The notes: generated by a model not told the origin, from the sequence alone. 64,000 nt of DNA from Mucilaginibacter sp. cycad4 (GCF_034263275.1 NZ_CP139559.1:3720001-3784000); one strand, 5' to 3'; shown: positions 54,085-64,000, numbered from the stretch's first letter. Translations and numbers: made by a program.

Positions 54085-57000
54085 TTATTTCCTGGTGATG
54101 AGTTTAAAATTGGAGAATTTAACATATGAACGGTGCGGACCATAAGTGCTGTGGTAAAGCCCTATTTGCAATTCACTGCCATTTAAATCAGGGCGTACCA
54201 CCGGGCTTCCGGGCAGGTCAGCCCAATGAATGCCATCGCTGCTGCTCCTGATGTAAAACAGATCGCCCGATTTTTGGATCTGGAGGTGGCGATTATAATT
54301 CCAGCCAGCTTGGGTGTTGGTTTGCATCCGGTCGCCGGTTTTAAAATTGGTGAGCATGTTGCCGCAATTCCAGGCCGGGAAAATGCTGTTCTGGATCAGG
54401 TTTTCGCTGCCTTCAGTACCGGGTTGTCCGGCTTTCCGTACCATCAAGCCCATATCGCTGTTTCCGGCAACCTTTTTTTCTTTAAGGCCGCTTACATCAC
54501 TTACCTCTACCTCGGCTACAAAATCGCCCGAAACGTTACTGTACAAAAACGGGCCGTAAGGCAAGTTCCCATCCCAGTTTGAGCCTTTTGATTCCAGTGT
54601 AAGCGCATTATCACTGCCGAAGACCTTACCCTCCTGTTTATCTCCCCCGCCAATCAAGCCGCTCCATATGGTGCCGACTGTACCATCAGCAACGAAATCT
54701 TTATTTACAGTAAACCCATCTGTAATAACATTGAACGATGACGATGATGTACTTACCGGCAACGCCGCTGTTTTTGAACTTACATTGCCATGATTATCTT
54801 TCACTTTAAAGGAGTAGCTATAATTTTTATCGGCTGTAAGCCCATAACTGATATAATGCGGATCTGCCTGCCAGCCGCTTGATTTATTGCAATCAACCTC
54901 ATTGATAAAATCATACTGAAGATTTGACTTTACCGAAGTATATTCCGGTGCCTGCATATCCACCATAGTGGGCGTTATGGCTTTCGGAGCGGATTTGAAT
55001 GTCAGGGCTCCGTTAACCGGTGAGTGATAATTCTGTTTCCATCCCTGACTCAACAATTTAACTTCAGTCGGTGACAAACTATGTTTATAGACCACAAGAC
55101 TACCTATTGCTCCCCTGAAACCATCGCCCAGCAATAAACTACCGGTAAGGTTAACGGCCTTTCCATCTGTCGGCACCAGCACACCATCCACATATTGTTT
55201 AGTTATACTCCCGCTTACTGTTTTAATGATATAGTGCCATTGCCCGGCACCTAAATATTTGCCGGCGGTTATAAAAGACCTGGCAATTGATTGCGATTTC
55301 AGGATCGCCCCATTTTGCGTTGATGTACTTTGATAAACACTTAAGGCAAGACTGTAATCCCCCCTGTTATTCATTGCCGCAGTAAGGTCATTATTAAATA
55401 CAAGAGATTGCTTCCCGTTAAAATTAACGGCTATTTTACCGGCTACATCGTTCACCTCGGGTGCTTTTTCATCGGCAGGCTGGAACGCGCCACCCGCATC
55501 GCCGTTGTTTGCCCATTTTTGAACCTGGCCGTAATTAAGTTTTGAGGCATCGAGGTAAACAACAACGTCTGACTTTGCAAGATGCAGGGCCGATTGCTTA
55601 ATCACGCTATCGGGCAATGCACTGTCATAAATTTTGATTGATGAGATAGCACCCGAAAAATATGCCGAGCGGTTTGTTTTAGCGCCGATGATAAACTTAT
55701 CTGCACGCTGTAAAAACAGCATCTTGTTTTCTTTATTGTTTAGCTCGCCATCAACAAACAGTTTTTCAAACGAGCCATCAAACGTAACTACCACCTGGTG
55801 CCATTTCCCGGCATTGGGCATAGTTTTGTATTGGAAGTCGGAAACACCGAAATGCTGTACCGCACCTGCCGTGCGGTTACTGCCGAAACCAAAAGTAGCA
55901 CTGCGATGATCAGATTCGCCGTTTGTCCAGCTTAATACCGGGTCTTCGTCTTTAATCTTATCGGCGTAAACCAGGTATGATACCGTGTAACTGTTATTAC
56001 CTGTAAGTGAACGTGGTACACCGGCAGACGATTCAAGCACTTGGGTGCCATTAAATACCAATGCTTTTTTACCTGCTATGATATCAACAACCGGAAGTTT
56101 GCCGCTTGCTTCAAAATCCCCTCCTAATGTTCCATTGTTGGTCCAATTAGCTACAGCTTCCCCCGCCTGGAACTTATCGGCATCCAGGTTCACTAATAAA
56201 CCACTTTTTTCTTTTGGAGTTACACTTTTTGATATTTCCTTTTTACTGGCCAAAATCACATCCTCGGTTGCTACCCGTTCGCTGTATACTTTTACATTCC
56301 ACACAGCCTTATACAAACCGGGATACTCGGTCCCGGTTATGGTGAGGCGGATATACCGGGCTTTGGTATTCCCGGAATCCACCATCGGCGAGCCATGTTG
56401 CTTGTTGCTTCGGCGATCTGAAAATGCTGTCCAACTTTTTCCATCTACTGATGATTCGATCAGGTATTGATAATACCAGGTTGCGTATTCAAACTGTGTT
56501 AAAACCTGTTGTACCGTTTTTACCACGCCAAGGTCAATAGTAAGCCACGCCGGGGCACGACCGTTATCGGCCGGTTTCCATAAGGTACCATTGTTGTTAT
56601 CAACCGCAAATGAGGGTTTATAATTTTCATTATAAAAAGAAGAAGCGGTAACTTTTTTCTGATAAGCTTCATCGGGGGATTTTATGGTACTCTCGCCTAA
56701 CAAGCCTACGCCAAGATGCGTGGGAATGATCTTTTCTATATTACCATCAACATCAAAAACGATCTTATCCGCGCAAACCTGCCGGTGATAGCCCCCGTTG
56801 GAGTGCGGGTTATTGTGCCGGTGATATACCATATAAAAATCATCCCCAACCTGCACCACCGACTCATGCCCCGGCCCGTGGATAGTTCCGTCACTATTAG
56901 TGCTCAACACGGGATTGTTTTTGCCAAACTCAAATGGCCCCATAGGCCCTGTTTTGCTGATGGCGTATTGCACCCGGTAGGTGGAGTCTTCGCAAAGCCC

Positions 57001-57666
57001 CGATGAATAGGTGAAATAATAAATCCCCTTTCGTTTAAACATGAAAGGCGCTTCAAAAAAATCTTTGGCAATGGTATTGGGGATCTTTGCCGTTTTAGCG
57101 AAGGTGTGCATATCTGCGTTTAGCAAACCTACGCCGCAACCATGATCGGGGTAGATACCCCAGGCCCCCCAAAACATATAAATTTTGCCGTCGTCATCTT
57201 TAAAAGTTTGCCCATCCAGCGTAATCACCCTGGGAATAAAATAATTGGGTATCATTGATTTGCCATCGGGCAGCAGCGGCGTCCAGGGCCCTGTTGGGCT
57301 TGTGGATGACGCGCCATAGATATCAACCGGCTGGCAGTAATACATGTAATACTTTCCATCATTTCCGTTGATAACATCGGGGGCCCAATAGTAATTGGAG
57401 GTTGGCCAGTTCATATCGTGCATGCTCCAGTTCACAAAATCTTTGGATGTCCACACCTGCGAAGGGCCATGCCCGCCGCCGTTACCATCAGTAGTTGCGT
57501 AAATGTAATAGGTATCACCAAATTTCCTCACGGTAGGGTCGGCAAAGTAACCGGGAATAATGGGATTGCCATTACCCGGAGCTATGGCCGACTGCTGCGA
57601 ATAGCCGGTTAGTGCTGCCACACATAAACACCATGAAAGAAATACCGTTAACTGAAATTTACGCAT
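54085..57666 (-). CDS. Large exported GH43 protein with carbohydrate-binding modules
   Basis: 1193 residues with a signal peptide (to about residue 23). A five-bladed GH43 domain (about 30-330) has GYFADPTVRKFGDTYYIYATT with the base Asp and FFEAPFMFKRKGIYYFTYS with the acid Glu. It is followed by an F5/8 discoidin-like module (about 345-460), two LamG-like modules (about 490-700 and 705-880), a short Ig-like part and a C-terminal DUF1349-like domain (about 1000-1190). GH43 covers arabinofuranosidases and xylosidases; the exact sugar is not visible. 23 bp after the S9 peptidase gene. Confidence 0.88.
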   Translation of the reverse strand: MRKFQLTVFLSWCLCVAALTGYSQQSAIAPGNGNPIIPGYFADPTVRKFGDTYYIYATTDGNGGGHGPSQVWTSKDFVNWSMHDMNWPTSNYYWAPDVINGNDGKYYMYYCQPVDIYGASSTSPTGPWTPLLPDGKSMIPNYFIPRVITLDGQTFKDDDGKIYMFWGAWGIYPDHGCGVGLLNADMHTFAKTAKIPNTIAKDFFEAPFMFKRKGIYYFTYSSGLCEDSTYRVQYAISKTGPMGPFEFGKNNPVLSTNSDGTIHGPGHESVVQVGDDFYMVYHRHNNPHSNGGYHRQVCADKIVFDVDGNIEKIIPTHLGVGLLGESTIKSPDEAYQKKVTASSFYNENYKPSFAVDNNNGTLWKPADNGRAPAWLTIDLGVVKTVQQVLTQFEYATWYYQYLIESSVDGKSWTAFSDRRSNKQHGSPMVDSGNTKARYIRLTITGTEYPGLYKAVWNVKVYSERVATEDVILASKKEISKSVTPKEKSGLLVNLDADKFQAGEAVANWTNNGTLGGDFEASGKLPVVDIIAGKKALVFNGTQVLESSAGVPRSLTGNNSYTVSYLVYADKIKDEDPVLSWTNGESDHRSATFGFGSNRTAGAVQHFGVSDFQYKTMPNAGKWHQVVVTFDGSFEKLFVDGELNNKENKMLFLQRADKFIIGAKTNRSAYFSGAISSIKIYDSALPDSVIKQSALHLAKSDVVVYLDASKLNYGQVQKWANNGDAGGAFQPADEKAPEVNDVAGKIAVNFNGKQSLVFNNDLTAAMNNRGDYSLALSVYQSTSTQNGAILKSQSIARSFITAGKYLGAGQWHYIIKTVSGSITKQYVDGVLVPTDGKAVNLTGSLLLGDGFRGAIGSLVVYKHSLSPTEVKLLSQGWKQNYHSPVNGALTFKSAPKAITPTMVDMQAPEYTSVKSNLQYDFINEVDCNKSSGWQADPHYISYGLTADKNYSYSFKVKDNHGNVSSKTAALPVSTSSSSFNVITDGFTVNKDFVADGTVGTIWSGLIGGGDKQEGKVFGSDNALTLESKGSNWDGNLPYGPFLYSNVSGDFVAEVEVSDVSGLKEKKVAGNSDMGLMVRKAGQPGTEGSENLIQNSIFPAWNCGNMLTNFKTGDRMQTNTQAGWNYNRHLQIQKSGDLFYIRSSSDGIHWADLPGSPVVRPDLNGSELQIGLYHSTYGPHRSYVKFSNFKLITRK

Positions 57667-57689
57667 TTTACTACTCTGCCTAATATGAT

Positions 57690-59990
57690 TTAATTATGCG
57701 CCAGTTCATCTGTATTTCTTGCAGGCGGCTCGGCGTTGAGCAGGTGCTTTACAAAAAAGTCACGCTTCTTTTTACGACCGTAAGGGCCGCCATCACTGTG
57801 TCCCATGCCCGGTACCACCAGCAGATCAAACATTTTATTGTTTTTGATCAGCGCGTCTGCAAAACGGAAAGTTGATTCTGGCGGAACATTGTTATCGGCC
57901 TCGCCTACAATCAACATCAAGTCGCCCTGCAATTTGCCGGCATTGGTAATGTTTGATTGCTGCTCATAATGCGGTCCAACCGGATAGCCCATCCATTGCT
58001 CGTTCCACCATTGTTTATCAATGCGGTTATCATGGCAGCCGCAGGCAGATACCGCAGCTTTATAAAACTCGGGATGAAACAATAATGCACCTGCCGAATT
58101 TTGCCCACCTGCCGATGTACCATAAACGCCTATCCTGCTGATATCAACCTGCGGGTATTTGGCAGCAAGCGCCTGCATCCATAAGATCCGGTCTGCAAAA
58201 CCGGCATCGGCCAAATTATGCCAGCATACATCATGAAATACTTTTGAACGGTTGGTCGTACCCATGCCATCCATCTGTACCACAATAAAACCCAGTTGGG
58301 CTATACTTTGCATCTCGTTAACAACCGAAAAGCTTTTGGGCACAAATGAATCCTGCGGACCGGCATAAATATTTTCAATTACCGGATAGCTTTTGTTAGG
58401 ATCCATATTTGCCGGGCGATAAACCACGCCCCAGATATCGGTTTTGCCGTCCCTTGCTTTGGCAACAAACACTTCGGGCAATTTGACGCCGGTGGCTAAA
58501 AGGCTGGCCAAATCGGTATGTTCCAGTTCCATTACCGTTTTCAGGTCGGCAGTGTTCTTAAGCAATACTTTGGGAGCTACGTTTACCTCCGAATAAGTAT
58601 CGATATAATATTTCCTATCGGGCGAGAAAGTTACGCTGTGGTTCCCTTTCTCAGGGGTAAGGTCGGTAAGATTTTTACCATCAAAACCGATCCGGTAGTA
58701 GTGCATAAAGTAAGGGTCTTCACCTGTATTTTTACCACTTCCTTTAAACCAGATCTGCCTTTTCTTTACGTCAACGCTATCGATATCGCGTACTACCCAA
58801 TTACCTTTGGTTACCAGTTTTTCCTTTCCGCTAAGCTCATCAACCAGGTAAATATGACGCCAGCCGTCTTTTTCGGTAATCCAAACTATCTCGTGTGTTT
58901 TAACACAGTAATAAGTGAATATCCGCTGTTCGTAAATGAAAGTATTTGTTTTTTCATCGACGATGTTGCGGGTTTTACCGTTGGTAATATCTACCTCAAT
59001 AACCCTGAAACGCTGATGCCCGCGATCTGCCTTTTCATAGGTAAAATAACGGCTGTTGCCATCGCGCCAGTGCAGTTGCGGAGCACCAAAAAAATCTATC
59101 TTTTCGGCATCGGTTTTTATAGCGCTTTTATCAGCTATGTTAAAAATATACTGTTGATAGGATGTAAATTCATCGCCCGGCTGATCATATTCATGTGATT
59201 TTAACACCGCACGTGTGGTTCCCGGTACCGAACTTAGCAGGTAATAAACCTCTTTAGTTTTCTTTGGATCGATACGGTAACCAACTAAATGCTTGCTATC
59301 CGGCGACCAGCTAAGCTCACCGTAGGGCTTGTCCAAATTTCCATCCGTAGTTAATTTTATTTCGGTTGAACCTTTAAGTGATTTTACAATGATGTTACCA
59401 CCTTTTACAAAGGTAGCCCATTGTTTATCGGGAGATACAGAGTCGGTGGTATTATTTTCCCAACGGTAATGGCGTACCTGCAGCGGCTTATCGTTATCAT
59501 AGCTTTGATGTACGGTATCGGTAGTTTTGCTGCATTGCAGTGTGCCCAGATCGCACTTAAGCCAGGTGTTGCTTGTTTTAAAAGTAGCCTGTTTTTTATC
59601 GGCACTAAAAAACATGTCGTCAATCCGGAAGCCTCCGTCTTTTACGGGTTTGCCTGTTGCTTTGCTTACCTCAGCAGCCAGTTGGCTACTTTCAAAAATC
59701 GTTTTCTTAGCCCCTTTTTCAGGGTCGACTGTAATGTAAGCTGTTTGATTATTGGCTATTCTTTTACTGTACCAGAATTGATTGCTACCCGCCTGCCAGT
59801 TAGGTCGCACGTTGGTAACGTAGGGGACCTTTTTTAATGCAGAATCGAGTGCATCGGCTGCTTTATAGTTTTGCAGCACTTCCGTATGCGTGGGATAATA
59901 AGGAGTAGCTTTTGTTTGTTGTGCATCGGCTGATTTGCCCGCGGCTGCTAAAAAACCAGTTAACAGTAAATATTGGTGGTACCTTGCCAT
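57690..59990 (-). CDS. S9 prolyl-oligopeptidase family serine peptidase (DPP-IV-like)
   Basis: 766 residues with a signal peptide. An eight-bladed DPP-IV N-terminal propeller is followed by the alpha/beta hydrolase: Ser in GVYGTSAGGQNSA, Asp in LIVGEADNNVPPEST and His in PGMGHSDGG. Usually periplasmic, releasing X-Pro dipeptides. It begins the leftward unit with GH43. Confidence 0.93.
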   Translation of the reverse strand: MARYHQYLLLTGFLAAAGKSADAQQTKATPYYPTHTEVLQNYKAADALDSALKKVPYVTNVRPNWQAGSNQFWYSKRIANNQTAYITVDPEKGAKKTIFESSQLAAEVSKATGKPVKDGGFRIDDMFFSADKKQATFKTSNTWLKCDLGTLQCSKTTDTVHQSYDNDKPLQVRHYRWENNTTDSVSPDKQWATFVKGGNIIVKSLKGSTEIKLTTDGNLDKPYGELSWSPDSKHLVGYRIDPKKTKEVYYLLSSVPGTTRAVLKSHEYDQPGDEFTSYQQYIFNIADKSAIKTDAEKIDFFGAPQLHWRDGNSRYFTYEKADRGHQRFRVIEVDITNGKTRNIVDEKTNTFIYEQRIFTYYCVKTHEIVWITEKDGWRHIYLVDELSGKEKLVTKGNWVVRDIDSVDVKKRQIWFKGSGKNTGEDPYFMHYYRIGFDGKNLTDLTPEKGNHSVTFSPDRKYYIDTYSEVNVAPKVLLKNTADLKTVMELEHTDLASLLATGVKLPEVFVAKARDGKTDIWGVVYRPANMDPNKSYPVIENIYAGPQDSFVPKSFSVVNEMQSIAQLGFIVVQMDGMGTTNRSKVFHDVCWHNLADAGFADRILWMQALAAKYPQVDISRIGVYGTSAGGQNSAGALLFHPEFYKAAVSACGCHDNRIDKQWWNEQWMGYPVGPHYEQQSNITNAGKLQGDLMLIVGEADNNVPPESTFRFADALIKNNKMFDLLVVPGMGHSDGGPYGRKKKRDFFVKHLLNAEPPARNTDELAHN

Positions 59991-60096
59991 AAGTTATAGT
60001 GTTGCGTAAAAGTACCCAACATAGGTCAAATGATGTTTCCATAAATTAACACATCATAGCAGGCATTTAGCAAAACAAAGCAAATTGGTATGGCGC

Positions 60097-60244
60097 ACAG
60101 TTGACTCACCCGGTCTGCGCCACGCTGGACCCATCCTCTCTTCGCCTTTGGCGGAAAGAGGGTAAAGAAAAATAAGGATAAAATCCCCTCTTTACGCTTG
60201 CGTAGAGAGGGGTGACAAGCGCAGCGAAGTCGGGGTGAGTCGAT
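60097..60244 (-). repeat. GACTCACCC-ended dispersed element, copy 2
   Basis: Reverse-strand copy of 25208-25349 with the same ends (GACTCACCC) and CTTGCGTAGAGAGG core. The rest of 59991-60398 is gene-free; 60364-60383 also shares AGGGGAATCGCACAATCCC-like sequence with 25404-25423. Confidence 0.75.
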
Positions 60245-60398
60245 ACGGCAGTTATTTCTTTACTTATGCTTTTTCATGGTTTATTAGTGGAAAGAGCGTG
60301 AGCAGGGCTGTGTTAGGCGATTAGCTTATCAGAGCAGAAACACACCCCTCCGGCCCTCTCAAGAGGGGAATCGCACAATCCCGCACGTTTTATTTGAT

Positions 60399-61799
60399 CT
60401 ATCCTCTTAAAGCCTCAATTTCCTGGCGGGTTTTAGGCAAATATTTGCCCAATAACTGGCTACCGGTATCGGTTATCAAAAAATTATCTTCAATACGGAT
60501 ACCACCGAAATCACGATAGGTGTTCAGCACATCATAATTAATAAACTCAGTGAATTTCTTTTTAGCCCACCAGCGGTCAATCAATTCGGGGATAATGTAG
60601 ATACCCGGCTCTACCGTAAGCACATAACCGGCTTCCAATTCGCGGCCTAACCTTAATGATTTTAAGCCGAAAACGGTTTCCTTTTTCAATGTATCGGTAT
60701 AACCGACGTATTGTTCGCCCAGGTCTTCCATATCATGGGTATCCATGCCCAGCATGTGGCCTAAGCCGCATTGAAAAAACATGGCGTGGGCACCAGCGGC
60801 AACGGCCTCGGCAGGGTCACCTTTCATCAGGTTTACCTGTTTTAGGCCTTCGGCCAGTTTCTGACAGGCCTGGATATGAACATCTTTATAGCGTACACCC
60901 GGTTTAAGCATACTGATGGCATGATCCATAGAGTTAAGCACCACGTCATAAAGTTCTCTTTGGCGGGTGCTGAACTGTTTCCCTACAGGGAAAGTACGCG
61001 TAAGGTCGCCACCATAGTGCATTGCATTTTCGGCACCGATATCGCTTAGTACCATATCCCCATCCTCCAAAATATTACCGTAATAATGGGTATGCAGGGT
61101 TTGACCGTGTTTGGTAATGATGGCCGGATAGCCCAAACGTGAGTCATTGGCTATGGCCACTTCATGCGCTTTGCCAACCAGTTCATACTCCCTAATACCG
61201 GGACGGGCATATTTCATTACGGCCAATTCCATATCAACGCTGATAGATACAGCCTTTTCTATTTCGGCAACTTCCAGTGGGGTTTTGATCACCCTTTGGG
61301 CTATAACCGCTTTTACCAATTGTAACGATACACGACCGGCCACGTTTTCCAGACTGGTGTTTAGCCAATCAGCCAATTTGATCTTATTTTCGGGGCGATA
61401 AGGCGGAAGAATATGAACCGGACGACCGCCCGTAACCGCTTTATGGATATAATGTTTTACTTCGGTATAAGGCCTGGTTTGTGAAACGCCCACCAAAGCG
61501 GCCATTTCACCTACCGACGGCAGGGTACCTGTCCAGATAATATCGTCGATGGTTAGATCATTACCAAAGATCACTTCTTCTCCAGTATCTGTATCAATGA
61601 TAGCAGCCAGACCGGCTACATCAAGGCCAAAGTAATATAAAAAGCTGCTATCCTGCCTGAACAGGTAGGTATTGTCTTTATAGTTCATGCTGCTATCTTC
61701 ATTCCCTAACAAAACGATGATACCGTTGGCACCCATGTTTTGCTTTAAAACATTGCGGCGCTGCTCATAAACCTGCTTATCAAAAAGTTGAAGTTTCAT
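60399..61799 (-). CDS. pepP: Aminopeptidase P (M24B)
   Basis: 466 residues. An N-terminal creatinase-like domain precedes the pita-bread fold with metal ligands in SDIGAENAMHYGGDLTRTF (two Asp), GHMLGMDTHD (His), TVEPGIYI (Glu) and GGIRIEDNF (Glu). It removes N-terminal residues before proline and would complement the S9 peptidase. No signal peptide. Follows the aldehyde dehydrogenase gene on the same strand, with a hairpin between. Confidence 0.94.
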   Translation of the reverse strand: MKLQLFDKQVYEQRRNVLKQNMGANGIIVLLGNEDSSMNYKDNTYLFRQDSSFLYYFGLDVAGLAAIIDTDTGEEVIFGNDLTIDDIIWTGTLPSVGEMAALVGVSQTRPYTEVKHYIHKAVTGGRPVHILPPYRPENKIKLADWLNTSLENVAGRVSLQLVKAVIAQRVIKTPLEVAEIEKAVSISVDMELAVMKYARPGIREYELVGKAHEVAIANDSRLGYPAIITKHGQTLHTHYYGNILEDGDMVLSDIGAENAMHYGGDLTRTFPVGKQFSTRQRELYDVVLNSMDHAISMLKPGVRYKDVHIQACQKLAEGLKQVNLMKGDPAEAVAAGAHAMFFQCGLGHMLGMDTHDMEDLGEQYVGYTDTLKKETVFGLKSLRLGRELEAGYVLTVEPGIYIIPELIDRWWAKKKFTEFINYDVLNTYRDFGGIRIEDNFLITDTGSQLLGKYLPKTRQEIEALRG

Positions 61800-61813
61800 A
61801 ATGTAAAATTAAA

Positions 61814-61842
61814 CATGCCGGCACCTTAAGGCTGCCGGCATG
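61814..61842 (-). terminator. Hairpin between aldehyde dehydrogenase and aminopeptidase P genes
   Basis: CATGCCGGCA pairs with TGCCGGCATG. On the minus strand it is followed by TTTAATTTTA, a weak T tail, so a partial terminator is likely. Confidence 0.55.
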
Positions 61843-61876
61843 TGCAAGTATAATTGAAATTTGACTTAACGCTGTT

Positions 61877-63361
61877 CTATTTCTTCCATTCGCCATCAAA
61901 CAAACGCCAGATATTGATAGGGTTAGCCTGTTGTAAAGCTAAAGGCAATAGCGCATCCGGGCAGTTTTGGTAACAAACCGGGCGTACCCATCTTTTAGCA
62001 GCGTTAATGCCTACCGCTGTAAAACGACTATCGGTAGTGGCCGGGAACGGACCGCCATGCACCATACTGGCGCAAACCTCAACACCCGTTGGCACGCCAT
62101 TAAACAATACCCTGCCTGCTATTGATGGCAATAATTGCAGCAGGCTTGAATGGCCTGCAAAATCATCATCGGTACCCATAACTGTAGCAGTCAGCTGGCC
62201 TGATACTGATTTTAATACTTTGATCAGCTCCTGCTCATCATTACAACTCACCATTAATGAATACGGCCCGAATACCTCTTCATGTAACAAGTGGTTTTCA
62301 AGGAAGATTTCGGCGCTTACCAGCGCTATGGTTGGCTGAGCTTCGATGTCAACAGCTTCGGTGGCTGATTTTACCACTTCGGTTACGCCATTCTGCCCTA
62401 ACGCGGCCGCACTCTTTTTTTCATAAGCCGAATGGATACCGGCGTGCAGCATTTTTGCAGGTTTAATATCTTCGATACCTTTACCCAGCAACTTGTAGAA
62501 GCTATCCAGGCCTTTACCTTCAATAGCCAGCATTAAGCCGGGGTTGGTGCAAAACTGACCAACCCCTAAAGTAATAGAACCTGTGTATTGTGCAGCAAGA
62601 TCGGCGGCGTTTTTGTTCAATGTATCCGGCAAAAATATCACCGGGTTTATGCTGCCCATTTCTGAAAATACAGGAATAGGCTTTTTGCGTTTCCATGAAT
62701 AATCTAACAAAGCCAAACCACCAACGGTTGAGCCAGTAAAGCCAACAGCGGCCGTATCATCGGCCTGTACCAGTGCCTTGCCGCTTTCAAACGATGTACC
62801 ATGTACATGCTGAAAAATATGCTCGGGCATATTGCTGCTTGCTATCGCTTTTTTAATAGCCTGGTAAACCATTTCGGAAGTTTCGGCATGAGCGGGGTGA
62901 GCTTTTACCACTACCGAGCAGCCTGCGCCCAACGCGCTGGCCGTATCACCGCCTGCGGTTGAATACGCGAACGGGAAATTACTTGCACCAAAAACAACTA
63001 CCGGCCCCAGGGGAACAAGCATTTTGCGGAGATCCGGACGGGGTAAAGGTGTTCTGTTTGGCAGTGCGGTATCAATACTCGCTTCAACCCAGCTGCCTTC
63101 ACGCAGCATCCCTGCGAACATGCGCAGCTGACCAGTGGTACGGGCGCGTTCGCCGGTTAGGCGGGGTAAAGGAAGGTTAGTTTCTTCGGATGCTTTTTGC
63201 AGCAGGGCATCGCCTATTGCTTCTATTTCATCGGCAATAGCCTCCAAAAAAAAGGCCTTTTGTTCGGCACTTGTTTTTTGGTAAGCCTCAAACGCGCTTT
63301 GCGATTGTTGCATGATGATATTTATTTCTTCGGTGCTTTCTTCTTTAAAGTTGTTGGCCAT
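61877..63361 (-). CDS. NADP-type aldehyde dehydrogenase (alpha-ketoglutarate semialdehyde dehydrogenase-like)
   Basis: 494 residues. VPLGPVVVFGASNFPFAYST, VFSEMGSINPV with the active Glu and VGQFCTNPGLM with the catalytic Cys are typical of the subfamily that oxidises 2,5-dioxovalerate to 2-oxoglutarate. That step ends several pentose, hexarate and hydroxyproline pathways; no others of those genes are here. Cytoplasmic. Leftward, upstream of aminopeptidase P. Confidence 0.9.
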   Translation of the reverse strand: MANNFKEESTEEINIIMQQSQSAFEAYQKTSAEQKAFFLEAIADEIEAIGDALLQKASEETNLPLPRLTGERARTTGQLRMFAGMLREGSWVEASIDTALPNRTPLPRPDLRKMLVPLGPVVVFGASNFPFAYSTAGGDTASALGAGCSVVVKAHPAHAETSEMVYQAIKKAIASSNMPEHIFQHVHGTSFESGKALVQADDTAAVGFTGSTVGGLALLDYSWKRKKPIPVFSEMGSINPVIFLPDTLNKNAADLAAQYTGSITLGVGQFCTNPGLMLAIEGKGLDSFYKLLGKGIEDIKPAKMLHAGIHSAYEKKSAAALGQNGVTEVVKSATEAVDIEAQPTIALVSAEIFLENHLLHEEVFGPYSLMVSCNDEQELIKVLKSVSGQLTATVMGTDDDFAGHSSLLQLLPSIAGRVLFNGVPTGVEVCASMVHGGPFPATTDSRFTAVGINAAKRWVRPVCYQNCPDALLPLALQQANPINIWRLFDGEWKK

Positions 63362-63556
63362 GGCAGATATTTTAGTAAAAAACGAGGGCTTACGCCATTA
63401 TTTTGCGCAAGCAAATATATCTAACCTTTTATGAGGTGTGCTGAAGATTCCTAACCAGTTATAGCAGAATTTTATCTTATTTCTACAGCGCAACTTCAAA
63501 ACAGATTAAAAAACGGTCAAGCAGTTAAATACTCAACACATAGGCAGACGTCTTGT

Positions 63557-64000
63557 TTACATCAATTTATAAAACCTTACCCCATGTGGGGGGATGTTAC
63601 AAGAAACAGCAGCAACATTTTTGGCGATATCTTTTTGCTGCCAGAGATCCCGCACTATTTTAACCTTACCTATATGGATATTCTTAAAATCAAGCGTATA
63701 CTTCGCGTATTTTTCATCAAGATTGAAAATACCTATAGCCTTGCTGCCATCTGCCAGTTGTTTAACCCAAACCTGGATCTGTTTATCGTTGATCACCCGC
63801 AAGGCCTGTTTGCCTGCTACATCCTGATCAATGGCAATTACCTCACGGTTTTTTAACAGGTTAAGGGTAAAATCATCAAGCTTATCCATATCGCAACCGA
63901 TTAATAATGGGGCCGATAAAAGGCTCCATAAGCTCATATGCGTATATTGTTCATAGGGTGTAAGGTTGGTTTGGTGCAGGTTTTCGCCCCAGCCTACCCT
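63557..64000 (-). CDS. GH27 alpha-galactosidase, C-terminal part (5' end outside window)
   Basis: The frame is open to base 64000 and gives 147 residues plus stop. GWGENLHQTNLTPYEQYTHM, LLSAPLLIGCDMDKLDDFTL and LKNREVIAIDQD are the last barrel segments of GH27 alpha-galactosidases, followed by the small C-terminal beta-domain. The catalytic residues lie upstream, outside the window. It removes terminal alpha-galactose and fits the glycan-degrading genes on this side. Confidence 0.9.
   Translation of the reverse strand, partial: RVGWGENLHQTNLTPYEQYTHMSLWSLLSAPLLIGCDMDKLDDFTLNLLKNREVIAIDQDVAGKQALRVINDKQIQVWVKQLADGSKAIGIFNLDEKYAKYTLDFKNIHIGKVKIVRDLWQQKDIAKNVAAVSCNIPPHGVRFYKLM

Overview
The window looks like a chromosome segment of a Sphingobacteriaceae member of the Bacteroidota, most like Mucilaginibacter or Pedobacter. 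The reasons are the gld (gliding/type IX secretion) genes, SusA-type maltose genes, a LytS/LytTR pair, many lipoproteins and signal peptides, promoters with the Bacteroidota -7 box TAnnTTTG, and several families of short palindromic intergenic repeats. No rRNA, tRNA, CRISPR array, phage or transposase gene was seen. Genus-level placement is inference.

Layout. 1-10.4 kb is a leftward alpha-glucan operon: SusA-like neopullulanase, beta-phosphoglucomutase, GH65 phosphorylase, GH13 amylase, SLC45-type MFS transporter and a GH31 alpha-glucosidase cut by the left edge. Oligosaccharides would be trimmed outside, imported, phosphorolysed and isomerised to glucose 6-phosphate. 10.6-25 kb is mixed housekeeping: ferritin, a thioredoxin-like ferredoxin, VOC protein, nuclease lipoprotein, S45 acylase, SYLF protein, DUF1203, LuxE-like protein, PH-SHOCT protein, sucC, lolD, a HAD-like protein lacking its nucleophile, and an S41 protease. 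25.5-34 kb holds smc, a PhzF-like enzyme, a coupled retropepsin-like/four-fold glycogen-binding-domain pair and a minimal ABC pair. 34.2-37 kb is an Ada-type repair locus (AraC-HTH/alkyltransferase, DUF488, 2OG-Fe(II) oxygenase, RPCxxC protein).

38-54 kb is the most interesting part. A LytS/LytTR pair is followed by a tight operon: lone receiver, PqqD-like protein, ATP-grasp ligase, DapDC-like PLP decarboxylase, urea-transporter/M23 fusion, TPR-barrel protein and TPR protein. Next come a PepSY-like lipoprotein and, on the other strand, a rearranged gldK-gldN-barrel-gldL-gldM operon. Four promoters here (before the kinase, the receiver/PqqD operon, the lipoprotein and gldK) share one bipartite element: TTCATCGA-N13-TTTATCGACACA followed, after exactly 26 bp, by a CAnnTTTG-like box. 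The 21-bp direct-repeat period is what a LytTR regulator recognises, so I propose a LytTR regulon linking the peptide-ligase-like operon to the type IX motor.

A second inferred regulon is Ada-centred. A 23-bp operator lies before ada, before the 2OG oxygenase and, 17 kb away, before DUF1203, each time exactly 20 bp upstream of a TAnnTTTG-like box.

54-64 kb returns to glycan and peptide catabolism: a 1193-residue GH43 protein, an S9 peptidase, an M24 aminopeptidase P, an aldehyde dehydrogenase and the C-terminal end of a GH27 alpha-galactosidase cut by the right edge.
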